Below are positions 16,157 through 25,282 of a DNA stretch of 64,000 nt, one piece after another. This stretch comes from Candidatus Bathyarchaeum tardum (lineage in GTDB: Archaea > Thermoproteota > Bathyarchaeia > Bathyarchaeales > Bathyarchaeaceae). Position 1 is the stretch's first letter, and each line of letters opens with the position of its first letter. The notes under the pieces are model-generated. The model made no database searches, had not been told where the DNA came from, and saw only the letters and a list, made by a program, of their open reading frames with translations. The stretch is taken from contig JARVGH010000001.1 in NCBI GenBank assembly GCA_029762755.1, positions 310,001 to 374,000 of the forward strand, in the 5' to 3' direction. The position numbers were made by a program, and so were the translations under genes.

Positions 16157-16714
16157 ATGAGTCAAGGGTGGACAACAAGAACAAGCGGAGTTCCGCGTGG
16201 CCTGTTACGGTTTTTGGTCATAAACATGCTCATGAACAAACCCATGTCAGGCGTAGAAATTGTTGAAGTAATTGAAGCAGAAACAAATGGGCGATGGAAA
16301 CCAAGTTCAGGTTCAGTTTACCCCCTTCTAGCCAAACTACAGGAAAGAGGTTACACCGTCGAAGAACCCAGTGAAGACACAGGAATCAAAAGATACGCTA
16401 TCACATCAAAAGGAAAACAGTTCTTCGAAAAACAGGTAAATTTTGGACAAAAACTGTTGAATAAACTCGAGTTTATAGTCCCTTTGCTTATCGGCGGGTT
16501 CCGTTTTGATCCTAATGACGAAAAAATATTGTCAGGAACCAGAAAACCTGCTCAAAGAGTGGTTGCAAAGCTTTTGGACCTTCGTCAAGCCAAAATCAAA
16601 CTAACCGAACAAGATGAAAAACAAATCGAAAAACTTTTGAATAAATGTGCGGACGGACTTGAAATAATTTTCGAAAGAATCCAAGAAAAAACCAAACCGC
16701 AGGCAATAATTTAG
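16157..16714 (+). CDS. PadR-family transcription regulator
   Basis: A 185-residue regulator. Residues about 12-85 form the PadR winged helix, with the motifs SGVEIVEVIE, GRWKPSSGSVYPLLAKL and a wing ending in YAITSKGKQF. The C-terminal part is helical and would form the dimer interface. GGTGAT lies just before the ATG. It is the first gene of a cassette with a permease and two ATPases, spaced by 11 bases, 9 bases and a TAATG overlap. PadR proteins beside exporters are usually repressors released by the exported compound. That role, through the two inverted repeats upstream, is inferred. Confidence 0.92.
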   Translation: MSQGWTTRTSGVPRGLLRFLVINMLMNKPMSGVEIVEVIEAETNGRWKPSSGSVYPLLAKLQERGYTVEEPSEDTGIKRYAITSKGKQFFEKQVNFGQKLLNKLEFIVPLLIGGFRFDPNDEKILSGTRKPAQRVVAKLLDLRQAKIKLTEQDEKQIEKLLNKCADGLEIIFERIQEKTKPQAII

Positions 16715-16725
16715 AGGAATAGAAC

Positions 16726-19700
16726 ATGGGTCTTAAATCTAGTTTCATGGTTGCAAGGCGCTCGTTGTGGAGACGAAAAACCAAGAACTTGAGCGCCATA
16801 CTTGCAGTAACTTTGGGGGTAACATTACTTGTTGGAATACAAATCACAACAGACACCTTACAAAATACGTTTCTTACCAGTTTGCTTCAAAATGAAGGCG
16901 AAGTCGACTTCAGTGTAGCAAACGCAACCACGGGTGGTTATTTAACAGTTGCAGACGAACAAAAAATCAGTTCCTTAGCTCCGAATGCGGTGGGAATAAT
17001 GTCGGAGTTAAAAATGAAAGTTCCTGTAATGTTGGGTTCCCAGTTTGATGCTTCAACAGAACTTGCCGGAATATCCACCGATTTTTCTGACGTGTTTGGT
17101 TCATTTTATGACTGGAAAACAGGAGATAAGATGGACATTGGTGACTATTTGGTTGATAACACAACCGTTTTGTTGTCAAGCAGATTGGCAGAAAATCTCG
17201 GGTTAGATAAAGATTTCACTCTTCCAATTTCGTTAACTACAGAATTCACAAATCTTACTTTAACAATCAACATTGATCCAATAACCGGCAATTTCACTGC
17301 AATTCCTACCTACTCCACTGATAGGGTTGAAATGACTATTGCAGGAATCTATGATTCCAACCGTCCTGGAATCGGTTCTCGGTATCGGGGAATGATTATG
17401 GGTCTCGAAAATTTGCAGCAATGGCGGAGCCTACAAGACCCAACACGTGAAACAGATACCATAGGCTCATATTTGGTTGCCCTAAAAACTGATCACTTCA
17501 CAACAGAAATTGACGAAGATTACCTTCAAGAACAAATAGACCTGTTTGAGGCAGTCATGCCCCCCGATACTTACACTGTTACTTCTAACCGTTTGACATT
17601 TTTCAACATTGCATCAATAATCATGACGCTACTTAGCACCATGTTAGGCGCCCTTGGAATGTTAATTATGGTAACAGGTATTTTGCTCATTACTAACGTT
17701 CAACTAATGAACGTCGAAGACCGCGAATTCCAAACAGGAGTTCTAAGAGCCGTCGGAGAAAACCGTGGAGGAATCTTCCAATCAATCTTAATCGAAAACG
17801 TGTTCCAAGGAATCTTAGGCGGCATATTTGGGCTGGCAGGCGGATTAGCTTTCGGTCAAGGTGTTGCCCTGTATCTTGTAAACTTGTTTGGCACAGGAAG
17901 ACTTAGTGTCCAACCTGTTGTTTCTGAACAAGTTGTAGTTTTATCCGTATTAGTTGGTGTTGGCCTTGGAATAATAACAGGTATACTTCCTGCGTTAAGA
18001 GCGTCCCGTGTCAACATTGTAGATGCATTGCGCGGAATCAAAAGTTCTTTTGAAGAAAAATCTGGACGAAACTTGACATTGTTAGGCGTATTAACCATAA
18101 TTGCAGGAACTGCTGTTTTATTGTTTTACGGAGTCATTGATGACAGCCACCAAGCAATCTGGCTCACTGAAGGCTGGAACAGCGTAGAGGAGTGGCAAAA
18201 CATTCTGATTGGAACCTTCTTGCTGTTTTCAGGTCTAGGAGTTGTACTTTCACGGTATATCAGCAAAACAAAGGCACTGAACATAACCGCAATTGCAATC
18301 TGGGCAATACCCATGTTTCTGTTTACTGTAGCAATGGGAGAATGGATAGAAGACGTTTCCAGACTAGCCCAAAATATTCTGATGATAGGCGTAATGGAAA
18401 TCATAATCGGGTCGGTAATGCTAGTTTCAGCAAACCTATCCATAATAATGAATGGACTACGAAGTTTACTGGTTAAACTCAGGGGATTAAAAGGAGTGGG
18501 ACAAATTGCGCCCTCACTGATTTCATCTCATAAGTCACGTTCAACTTTGACTTTTGCAATCTTTGCAGTAATAATGACTTTGAACGTAACAGTTGCGACT
18601 TTGGTTCCAACTAACTTAAGTTCCGTAATGGAAACTGAAGAAGACTCTCGAGGAATAGACCTCATAGTGTTCCTAAACAAACCCGAAGCTCAAATTGCTG
18701 GAACATCATATGTTGAAGAATTGTACAAACTAAACGACCAGATAACAGACATAATTCCGTTTAAGACCTTCAGCACAATTACAGATTATCAGAAGTTTTT
18801 GGCGGTAAGTAATCCATATTCTCCAGAATTCAATGCTCAAACAGACTTGTTACCTATTGGGTATGGAGAAATTACTTCTGAACAAATCCGAGGAAACGCA
18901 ACTGATGCTTCTGTTTCTGATTGGCGTTACGATTTCTATCTAAGTGGTTTCCCTGACGGCGTTACACAACCAGACGGCACAGATGACGTAACAGATGCAA
19001 AACTCCTTGAAATGTCTAAAGAAGCTTGGGATCTGTTCTTTGATCCAGCATTCACCATGGCAGCATACAATGTAACCATCGCGGAACTTCTCGCAGAAGA
19101 CCGAGAACTGGACGACATAGACCTTTCAGGATTAGGCGGATACAGCGGTAACAAGTTAAAAGACGTTGAAGTATTACGGTATGACAACGGAACAGTTATC
19201 AAAAATCCAGTGGTATTCACGGATTCCTTCATTTTGCCCTTAGGAATGCAGATTTGGGTGCCAATGAACACTTCCGCATTTGGAGTGCCAGCATACCAAG
19301 CCTTTACCATAGCAGGACGATTAGACGGTAGCCGTGCTGGAGGATTCCCATTATCTTCAGTCAGCATAAGCAGTCTAACTTCTGGAGGAAGTTTTGATTA
19401 CGTTGACCTCCTTGGAAAAATATACTTCACAGAATACTGGGCAAACCAAACCAACTTCTTAGGAGAAGCAGATGGTGTAACTTCAACCTCACGCGCCCCT
19501 GACCAGTATGATTACTTCTTGATCAAAACAAGTTATGAAATGAACGATCCAGAACTCGCGTCAATCGCCCAATCGATCGAAGAATTCACAAACACAAACG
19601 ATGAAGGATACCGAGACTTAGCCAGTGACAACTTCTACGTTGCAAGTTCAACTGTTCTATACTCAAAGGTTGAATCCTCACTAGAAATGGTGAACCGAGT

Positions 19701-20085
19701 TGTTTCGTTTTTGCAAATATATGTCACATTCGGTTTAGGCATCGGGGCTGTTGGAATGGCAGTAATTTCAGTCCGTAACGTTTCAGAACGAAAACGCGAA
19801 ATTGGCATGATGCGTGCAATCGGCTTCCCCCGAAGCCAAGTCATGATATCTGTATTACTCGAACTAGTAGTGCTAGGTGTAATCGGTTTACTCATCGGAG
19901 TAGCCAACGGCGTACTCATTGGTGTAGGATTTGCAAACATGCAAGGAACTGCCCTGATAATTCCATGGAATGATATAGCTGTGTATTTGGGCTTTATCAC
20001 TTTGATTGCTTTGGCTGCTGGAGCAATTCCAGGATGGTTTGCGTCAAGAATTCCTCCCGCAGAAGCGTTGAGGTATGTAGGTTAG
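16726..20085 (+). CDS. Large FtsX/MacB-type ABC permease
   Basis: A 1119-residue permease with two FtsX-like halves. A membrane segment at about 22-42 is followed by an extracytoplasmic MacB-like domain. Three segments lie between about 288 and 425, then at least five more hydrophobic segments to about 640. A second large extracytoplasmic domain follows, and three final segments lie at about 1000-1115. RNVSERKREIGMMRAIGFP near the end is the classic FtsX coupling motif, and the first half has the similar DREFQTGVLRAVGENR. The protein probably moves a lipid, peptide or drug outward or transmits force across the membrane. It is paired with two ATPases rather than one. Confidence 0.92.
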   Translation: MGLKSSFMVARRSLWRRKTKNLSAILAVTLGVTLLVGIQITTDTLQNTFLTSLLQNEGEVDFSVANATTGGYLTVADEQKISSLAPNAVGIMSELKMKVPVMLGSQFDASTELAGISTDFSDVFGSFYDWKTGDKMDIGDYLVDNTTVLLSSRLAENLGLDKDFTLPISLTTEFTNLTLTINIDPITGNFTAIPTYSTDRVEMTIAGIYDSNRPGIGSRYRGMIMGLENLQQWRSLQDPTRETDTIGSYLVALKTDHFTTEIDEDYLQEQIDLFEAVMPPDTYTVTSNRLTFFNIASIIMTLLSTMLGALGMLIMVTGILLITNVQLMNVEDREFQTGVLRAVGENRGGIFQSILIENVFQGILGGIFGLAGGLAFGQGVALYLVNLFGTGRLSVQPVVSEQVVVLSVLVGVGLGIITGILPALRASRVNIVDALRGIKSSFEEKSGRNLTLLGVLTIIAGTAVLLFYGVIDDSHQAIWLTEGWNSVEEWQNILIGTFLLFSGLGVVLSRYISKTKALNITAIAIWAIPMFLFTVAMGEWIEDVSRLAQNILMIGVMEIIIGSVMLVSANLSIIMNGLRSLLVKLRGLKGVGQIAPSLISSHKSRSTLTFAIFAVIMTLNVTVATLVPTNLSSVMETEEDSRGIDLIVFLNKPEAQIAGTSYVEELYKLNDQITDIIPFKTFSTITDYQKFLAVSNPYSPEFNAQTDLLPIGYGEITSEQIRGNATDASVSDWRYDFYLSGFPDGVTQPDGTDDVTDAKLLEMSKEAWDLFFDPAFTMAAYNVTIAELLAEDRELDDIDLSGLGGYSGNKLKDVEVLRYDNGTVIKNPVVFTDSFILPLGMQIWVPMNTSAFGVPAYQAFTIAGRLDGSRAGGFPLSSVSISSLTSGGSFDYVDLLGKIYFTEYWANQTNFLGEADGVTSTSRAPDQYDYFLIKTSYEMNDPELASIAQSIEEFTNTNDEGYRDLASDNFYVASSTVLYSKVESSLEMVNRVVSFLQIYVTFGLGIGAVGMAVISVRNVSERKREIGMMRAIGFPRSQVMISVLLELVVLGVIGLLIGVANGVLIGVGFANMQGTALIIPWNDIAVYLGFITLIALAAGAIPGWFASRIPPAEALRYVG

Positions 20086-20094
20086 GTGAGAAAA

Positions 20095-20856
20095 ATGTCA
20101 TCAACAGAAAACAAGCAAAAACAAAATTCAGTTACCAAAAACAAAGAACCAATTCTGGTTATCTCTGGTTTACATAAACGCTACTCTGAAGGAAAATCAA
20201 ATGAAGTCCACGCCATCCGTGGGCTAGACCTCACTGTCAACAAAGGAGACATGATGGCAATTATGGGACCATCGGGATGTGGGAAAACAACCCTATTGAA
20301 CATGATAGGTCACCTAGACCGCCATTCAGACGGTCAAATCATCATTGACACCATTGATACTGCTACCCTTTCGGACGGCAAAATGACCAGTTTTCGAAGA
20401 GACAAAATTGGGTTCATTTTTCAGTTATTCAATCTGTTCCCGTTCTTGTCAGCAGTAGAAAACGTGGAAACCCCACTCCTGCTGAAAGGAATGAAATCAG
20501 GAGTAGCCCGTGAACAAGCAAAAATGATTCTAAGGGAACTAGGGATGGGTGACAGGTTATACCATAAACCTTCAGAACTTTCCGGCGGTCAACAACAAAG
20601 AATAGCAGTTGCCCGTGCCCTGATTACTGAACCGTCAATCATTCTTGGTGATGAACCAACAGGTGACTTGGACTCTACGACAAGTGCAGATGTTATGAAC
20701 CTGTTTCGTAGAATTAACAAGATTAACAGGCAAACTCTGGTTCTTGTAACTCATAACCGATGGATTGCTGAACAATGTGACTATATTGTTCATATGAATG
20801 ACGGAAAAGTTTCCAACATCGAATATGGACCTTTCACAACTGAGGAGGAAGCCTAA
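20095..20856 (+). CDS. ABC transporter ATPase, LolD/MacB type
   Basis: A 253-residue ATPase with Walker A GPSGCGKTT, Q-loop FQLFNLFPFL, signature LSGGQQQRIAVARAL, Walker B IILGDEPTGDLDS and H-loop THNR. The short polar N-terminus (residues 1-20) precedes the fold. ATG 20095 is chosen because AGGTGAG lies 4 bases upstream; the frame is open to GTG 20086 directly after the permease stop. It should power the FtsX-type permease encoded just before it. Its stop codon overlaps the start of the next ATPase gene. Confidence 0.92.
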   Translation: MSSTENKQKQNSVTKNKEPILVISGLHKRYSEGKSNEVHAIRGLDLTVNKGDMMAIMGPSGCGKTTLLNMIGHLDRHSDGQIIIDTIDTATLSDGKMTSFRRDKIGFIFQLFNLFPFLSAVENVETPLLLKGMKSGVAREQAKMILRELGMGDRLYHKPSELSGGQQQRIAVARALITEPSIILGDEPTGDLDSTTSADVMNLFRRINKINRQTLVLVTHNRWIAEQCDYIVHMNDGKVSNIEYGPFTTEEEA

Positions 20857-22673
20857 TGCAAGTTTACGCAGCAGGATTAATCGACAAAACTTTGCGGTCA
20901 ATCAATGCAAAACTTCAAAAGAAGCTGGTTTCGGAATGCAAAAAAGCTCTGCACGTTTCGGGCAAGGCCATGTCTAGCCAAGAATTGAATGCTTTCATTG
21001 TCTTGAGTGGACAAAAGGATGGAACTGTGGACCAGAAAGTTGTTGACTTTGTTGAGACCGGAAGGGTTTATTGGCAATTCAAAAAATATTATGCAGATAA
21101 CGAGTCTAGGCTGCGACAACATCTTAAAGACGACCAAGAACTGCGAGAAACCTCAAAGATAGTTAAGGACTTTATTCGAGAGATTGACCCAAATCTTGTG
21201 AAAATTTTTGATTCACACCTCAAAAAAATAATTAAAGAATTGCCGTCTACCCACCGTGAAATCCAACTGAAAAGTTATGTTACCGCATGGGATTTTGCAG
21301 AAACCCAAGAATACCGTTTTTATCTTTCTGGTTTTGATGATCCAACATTTACTGGCTCAACTACCCAAACCCAACTAAACGTAGAAGAATTAGTTGACAA
21401 ACTGATTATAGCAAACTTTTTTGCTGTTTTCATGAAACCAACAATCATTCGACTAAAAGAACTGGACAGCATCCTTGAAAGATTGGAACTGGGTGTTTCA
21501 GGGTCTCATTACAAGACAAAAAATCCAAAATTGCAAAAAAAACTGGAGCTGTTTTTGAGGATTTTGGCAGCAAAACTCAGTGCCCTACAGGACATAGACA
21601 ATCTGCTTTCTAGAATTTTTAATTTATTCCAAGTTCCCCAAAAATCATTGATTCCCCACAAAATAAATAATGAATCGATAGAGTTCAGCATAGCCTTGAA
21701 AGAACTAGCGTCAGAAATTGAACAGGGAAAAACGTTGCTTCGTGAAGTTCATAACAAGGTTCAGCAGTGCCAGATTCATCTTCGAGATTACTTGGATGAA
21801 CACAAAAATGGAATCAGAACAGTAGAATCAAATGACCAATTCAAGAATGCTTTATTGCCTCTTGCCGAACTGAGCACTGACTTGTTTGTTGAAGCTGAAC
21901 TTCTAAAAATGTGGTCCGACTTTTTCGGGGTTGACCTTCCATACTTTACTTTCAACAAGCAGGTGTTTAACACCCAAAACGTCGAAGTAACAGACCTGCA
22001 CACAGACAACATAATAGCAGTGCGAGGATTAACTAAAAACTACAATCTTGGACAAACAACAGTGTATGCCCTCCGAGGCGTAAACCTTGACATCAAAGAA
22101 GGCGAATTTGTCGCAATTGTAGGAAACTCGGGAGCAGGAAAAACTACACTTCTAAATTGCATTGCTGGTCTTGACAGCCCAGATTATGGGGTAGTTCTGT
22201 TCAGGGGTGAAAACCTTCACCAAATGGGTGACGAATCAAAATCAAAAGCCAGATTAAAAGAGATGGGCTTCATATTCCAAAGTTATGCACTGTTGCCTCA
22301 CTTTAGCGCCCGTGAAAACATAGCATTACCTGCAGACCTTGCAGGCTTAAGCAAAGACCTCAAAGACCGCATCGAAAACTTACTGGAGGGAGTTGGATTG
22401 AGCAATCAAGCTGAACAGTATCCAGCGACCCTGAGCGGTGGGCAAATGCAACGGGTAGCAATCGCCCGAGCTTTAACTAATCGTCCTGCAGTAATATTTG
22501 CTGATGAACCAACCGGAGATTTGGACTCTGTAACTGGAAAACAAGTCATGGACCTGCTCAAAAAATTCCACGAGGAAACAAAAACCACGATTATTATCAT
22601 TACCCATGAAGAGGATATCGCTGACTATGCAGAAAGACAAATCAAAATTGAAGACGGGGTAATCGCTTCATAA
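20856..22673 (+). CDS. ABC ATPase with a 385-residue helical N-terminal extension
   Basis: A 605-residue protein. Residues from about 385 to 605 are a complete LolD/MacB-type ATPase with Walker A GNSGAGKTT, signature LSGGQMQRVAIARAL, Walker B VIFADEPTGDLDS and H-loop THEED. Residues 1-385 are soluble, charged and mainly helical with no motif I recognise. Fused regulatory domains of this size are unusual for this ATPase family. The start codon overlaps the stop of the preceding ATPase gene (TAATG), so the two are translationally coupled and may form a heterodimer. The extension may bind the permease, a substrate or a partner; that is inference. Confidence 0.9.
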   Translation: MQVYAAGLIDKTLRSINAKLQKKLVSECKKALHVSGKAMSSQELNAFIVLSGQKDGTVDQKVVDFVETGRVYWQFKKYYADNESRLRQHLKDDQELRETSKIVKDFIREIDPNLVKIFDSHLKKIIKELPSTHREIQLKSYVTAWDFAETQEYRFYLSGFDDPTFTGSTTQTQLNVEELVDKLIIANFFAVFMKPTIIRLKELDSILERLELGVSGSHYKTKNPKLQKKLELFLRILAAKLSALQDIDNLLSRIFNLFQVPQKSLIPHKINNESIEFSIALKELASEIEQGKTLLREVHNKVQQCQIHLRDYLDEHKNGIRTVESNDQFKNALLPLAELSTDLFVEAELLKMWSDFFGVDLPYFTFNKQVFNTQNVEVTDLHTDNIIAVRGLTKNYNLGQTTVYALRGVNLDIKEGEFVAIVGNSGAGKTTLLNCIAGLDSPDYGVVLFRGENLHQMGDESKSKARLKEMGFIFQSYALLPHFSARENIALPADLAGLSKDLKDRIENLLEGVGLSNQAEQYPATLSGGQMQRVAIARALTNRPAVIFADEPTGDLDSVTGKQVMDLLKKFHEETKTTIIIITHEEDIADYAERQIKIEDGVIAS

Positions 22674-22708
22674 TCTGTTGATGATCAAATCAGTTACTGA
22701 TTGTGTTA

Positions 22709-23746
22709 TCACATGTGTTTTAATTTTATTTTCAAGTCTTCAATTGTTGACCGAAAATCATTTCTGACAAAGCCTTTTTTTACAAGCTCAAAATCTTTAA
22801 CATTTCTTTTTGGCTGAAAATTAAGTCGTTTAGTCCATATTTTCTTAAAATCTGTAATTGTATTCATTAATCCTCTTAGGCTTGCTTTAGCAGCATCATG
22901 ATTTTTGGTAATAAAAAATCCTGCAGAAACAACAAGGGTGAAAAAACCCAGAAGAGGAAACCTCCAACAAACGTTTTTGAATTCATAATTTTTTATTGCG
23001 GTGTGCATTCGATTCTTGGAAGAATGGTAAAGCATGGTCCCACTTACCCCCCGAAGAACACTGCTTCGATGAATCACCACTGAAGATGAAACAAATAATA
23101 CTGAATAACCAAGCAATCTTGCCCGAAAAGACAGGTCGGTGTCGTCATCATAGATGAAATAGTCTTTGTCAAATCCACCGATTTGGTTGAAAACATTTCG
23201 CCTAATAATGCAACAGCCTGCAGATGCAGCTAACAGTTCAAAATTGCTATTAATCTCTTGGGCTTTGGAACCATAATTTGCAGACCAAGTTCCTAAGGCA
23301 TCAACATTTTCACAAAAATATTCCAGACGGTTTTGGTTTTCAGATAATACAATTTTTGCTTGTGCCAATCCTACTGATTTATCGTTTTCCATTACGTTAA
23401 CAAGTTCCCATAGCCAATTTTTTGAACCGAATTCTATGTCGCTATCTACAAAAACGATGTAATGTCCATTACTTGTTTGGGCTCCAATGTTGCAACCTTC
23501 AGAATGCCCCACGTTCTTTGTGTTTTCAACAATTTTCACACGAGAATCAGAACTAATAACAGGTTTTATTGTTTCTAGGCTTCTGTCTGTTGATGCGTTG
23601 TCAACAATCACTATATCGTAGTTGGGATACTTAGTTTTCAAAAGTGTGTTCAAACAAGCTTTTAGTAGATGTTTTCCGTTGAAGTTAACAATAACAACTG
23701 AAACAGAAGGGAATCTTTTACTTGCTTGAAACACAATCATCACCAT
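22709..23746 (-). CDS. Glycosyltransferase family 2 (WcaE/rhamnosyltransferase-like)
   Basis: A 345-residue GT-A glycosyltransferase. The nucleotide-sugar site starts with VVIVNFNGKHLLKACLNTLL and VDNASTD, and the metal-binding acidic motif is VFVDSDIEFG. YFIYDDDTDLSFRARLLGY carries the acceptor-side acidic residues. A hydrophobic stretch near residue 265-285 may attach it to the membrane. Close relatives make surface polysaccharides or S-layer glycans. A second family 2 gene lies 130 bases away in divergent orientation, so the two may act on the same glycan. Donor and acceptor are unknown. Confidence 0.9.
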   Translation of the reverse strand: MVMIVFQASKRFPSVSVVIVNFNGKHLLKACLNTLLKTKYPNYDIVIVDNASTDRSLETIKPVISSDSRVKIVENTKNVGHSEGCNIGAQTSNGHYIVFVDSDIEFGSKNWLWELVNVMENDKSVGLAQAKIVLSENQNRLEYFCENVDALGTWSANYGSKAQEINSNFELLAASAGCCIIRRNVFNQIGGFDKDYFIYDDDTDLSFRARLLGYSVLFVSSSVVIHRSSVLRGVSGTMLYHSSKNRMHTAIKNYEFKNVCWRFPLLGFFTLVVSAGFFITKNHDAAKASLRGLMNTITDFKKIWTKRLNFQPKRNVKDFELVKKGFVRNDFRSTIEDLKIKLKHM

Positions 23747-23760
23747 CAGAAATCAAGGTT

Positions 23761-23809
23761 GAGTTGACTTTGCATGTTTTCGTGATTCATAAAAATGGTG
23801 AGTTGACTT
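23761..23809. repeat. Pair of 10-base direct repeats between glycosyltransferase genes
   Basis: GAGTTGACTT occurs at 23761-23770 and again at 23800-23809, in the gap between two divergent glycosyltransferase genes. The spacing of 39 bases is close to four helical turns, so both copies would lie on the same face of the DNA. A shared regulator site is possible, but chance is not excluded. Confidence 0.3.
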
Positions 23810-23878
23810 AAAGTGTTTTTTGCACAAGAAATAAATGGTTTTTAGGAGAATCTACGGAAGTAAACCGAGGCGATTCTG

Positions 23879-24904
23879 ATGGAAGACCCTAATGGAAACC
23901 CTTCAGTCACAGTCATTGTGCCTGTACGAAATGGAGCTCAAACAATCCAGCCGTTGTTAGAATCGCTTCAAAAACTCGATTATGACCCATCAAAAGTAGA
24001 CGTAGTAGTGGTTGATGGGAACTCTAAAGACAAAACCCGAGAAATAGTCAAAAAATATCCCGTCAAGTTAGTTGTCGAAAATAAACAAGGAATCAATCTC
24101 GCAAGAAACATAGGAATTAAAAACAGCAACGGCGAAATAATAGCCTTTACCGATTCTGATTGTATCGTTCCACCTAATTGGGTAACAAAAATTGTTGAAA
24201 ATTTCAAAGACCCACAAGTTAGTTGCGTAGGTGGAAGCGCGATAGCTCTAGATAACGATTTTGTTTCACAGTACGCAGACAACAGCATTGTAAGATTAAT
24301 GCCCGTTTTCACCAAACGGGAAGAGTTCAAACAAGTTAAACCCTTCTTTGGTCACCCCGCAGGATGCAACATGGCGTTCCGAAGAAAAGCAGTTGAAAAA
24401 GTCGGATTTTTTGACGAACAAATCCAGTACGGCTTTGACGAGGTTGAATTTGCAGACAGAATCTGCCGAGCAGGATACAAAATGGTTTTAGATCCTGACG
24501 TTTCAGTTTGGCACAAACATCGTTCAACTTTTGGAGAATTTTTGAAACAAAACTTTCAGTACGGCAAAGGAAGTGGATTAGTTTTCAAAAAGAACCTCAT
24601 GAAAGACTCCGTTTCTAAATGGACATTTTTAGCCATAATTGGGTTTATTGCATGGTTAGGTATAGTAGGAACATTCACCTTTCTAACTCTAACATCTAGT
24701 TCTAGCCTCTTTTTCTGGATATTATTTGGTTTCACAGGGTTACCCCTGATTATTGTAGGCTCAGTTTATGCTTTTCGCTCAATCAAAAACAAAAAATTTG
24801 CAAGAATTATTTCATATCCTTTCATTGATATGTTTAGAACAATCACTTTTTGTTCGGGGCAACTGTATCAGATTATTAAAGGAACCAAAAACGCAAAAGA
24901 CTAA
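23879..24904 (+). CDS. Membrane-anchored glycosyltransferase family 2
   Basis: A 341-residue GT-A enzyme. VTVIVPVRNGAQTIQPLLES and VVDGNSKD hold the nucleotide sugar, and the metal motif is FTDSDCIVP. GHPAGCNMAFRRKA and QYGFDEVEFADRI complete the active site. Two hydrophobic segments, at about 247-270 and 278-300, would anchor it with the catalytic domain inside. GAGGCGAT lies ahead of the ATG. It is probably a surface glycan or lipid-linked sugar transferase acting with the divergent family 2 gene. Donor and acceptor cannot be told. Confidence 0.9.
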   Translation: MEDPNGNPSVTVIVPVRNGAQTIQPLLESLQKLDYDPSKVDVVVVDGNSKDKTREIVKKYPVKLVVENKQGINLARNIGIKNSNGEIIAFTDSDCIVPPNWVTKIVENFKDPQVSCVGGSAIALDNDFVSQYADNSIVRLMPVFTKREEFKQVKPFFGHPAGCNMAFRRKAVEKVGFFDEQIQYGFDEVEFADRICRAGYKMVLDPDVSVWHKHRSTFGEFLKQNFQYGKGSGLVFKKNLMKDSVSKWTFLAIIGFIAWLGIVGTFTFLTLTSSSSLFFWILFGFTGLPLIIVGSVYAFRSIKNKKFARIISYPFIDMFRTITFCSGQLYQIIKGTKNAKD

Positions 24905-24980
24905 CTTCAGAAACAACTGGAAAATGTGTCTTTAAACAATAATATTCCGAAATCGGAACGTTCCATCTGTCGCAACTCTT

Positions 24981-24990
24981 CTTATAAAAT
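24981..24990 (+). promoter_or_regulatory. TATA box of the structured RNA
   Basis: CTTATAAAAT is a good archaeal TATA element. Transcription would begin about 25 bases later, near 25008-25012, just where the GC-rich structured stretch begins. Confidence 0.5.
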
Positions 24991-25010
24991 ACATAACCCT
25001 TTTCTTTGTA

Positions 25011-25166
25011 TGGAGAGGGAAGGCCTGCGTTGGATTTCGAGTCTGGCGAGGACCGTGTTTACAACATATTTGACTCCGTAGATATGTTGTAAACGGGGAA
25101 ACCGCAAGAAACCCAAATTGCCAAAAACAATACAGATGGACGGTAACCCGTTCAGACCGAAATCCA
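25011..25166 (+). ncRNA. Structured non-coding RNA, unassigned
   Basis: A GC-richer island of about 155 bases stands between AT-rich flanks. A 14-pair closing stem joins 25031-25045 with 25153-25166, broken only by one bulged A at 25040. Inside it is a perfect 13-pair hairpin (25057-25069 with 25082-25094) and a short ACGG-UAAC-CCGU hairpin at 25140-25151. A TATA box precedes it and a T-rich stretch follows. No long open frame explains it. The stretch GGGAAGGCCTGCG near 25017 and ACAGATGG near 25132 faintly recall RNase P conserved regions, but their order relative to the closing stem does not fit. The family is unassigned; the orientation is inferred from the promoter. Confidence 0.6.
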
Positions 25167-25282
25167 TCGTATTATTACTTTAATCATTTTTTGATAGCAT
25201 TACAATAACGTAATGTTTGGAAAAAAAATAAGATTGAATTTAAATAAGTTGAGATAAAAAAGAAAATAAAAAGAAGAAAGGA

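Noticed and set aside
25082-25110. Resemblance to the Alu domain of archaeal SRP RNA
   Set aside because: The similar bases lie inside the 13-pair hairpin, and the conserved helix 8 motif of SRP RNA is absent. The RNA is also too short.
25017-25140. RNase P RNA as a firm assignment for the structured RNA
   Set aside because: Short stretches recall conserved regions I and V, but they would pair across the closing stem in the wrong order. It is kept only as a possibility.
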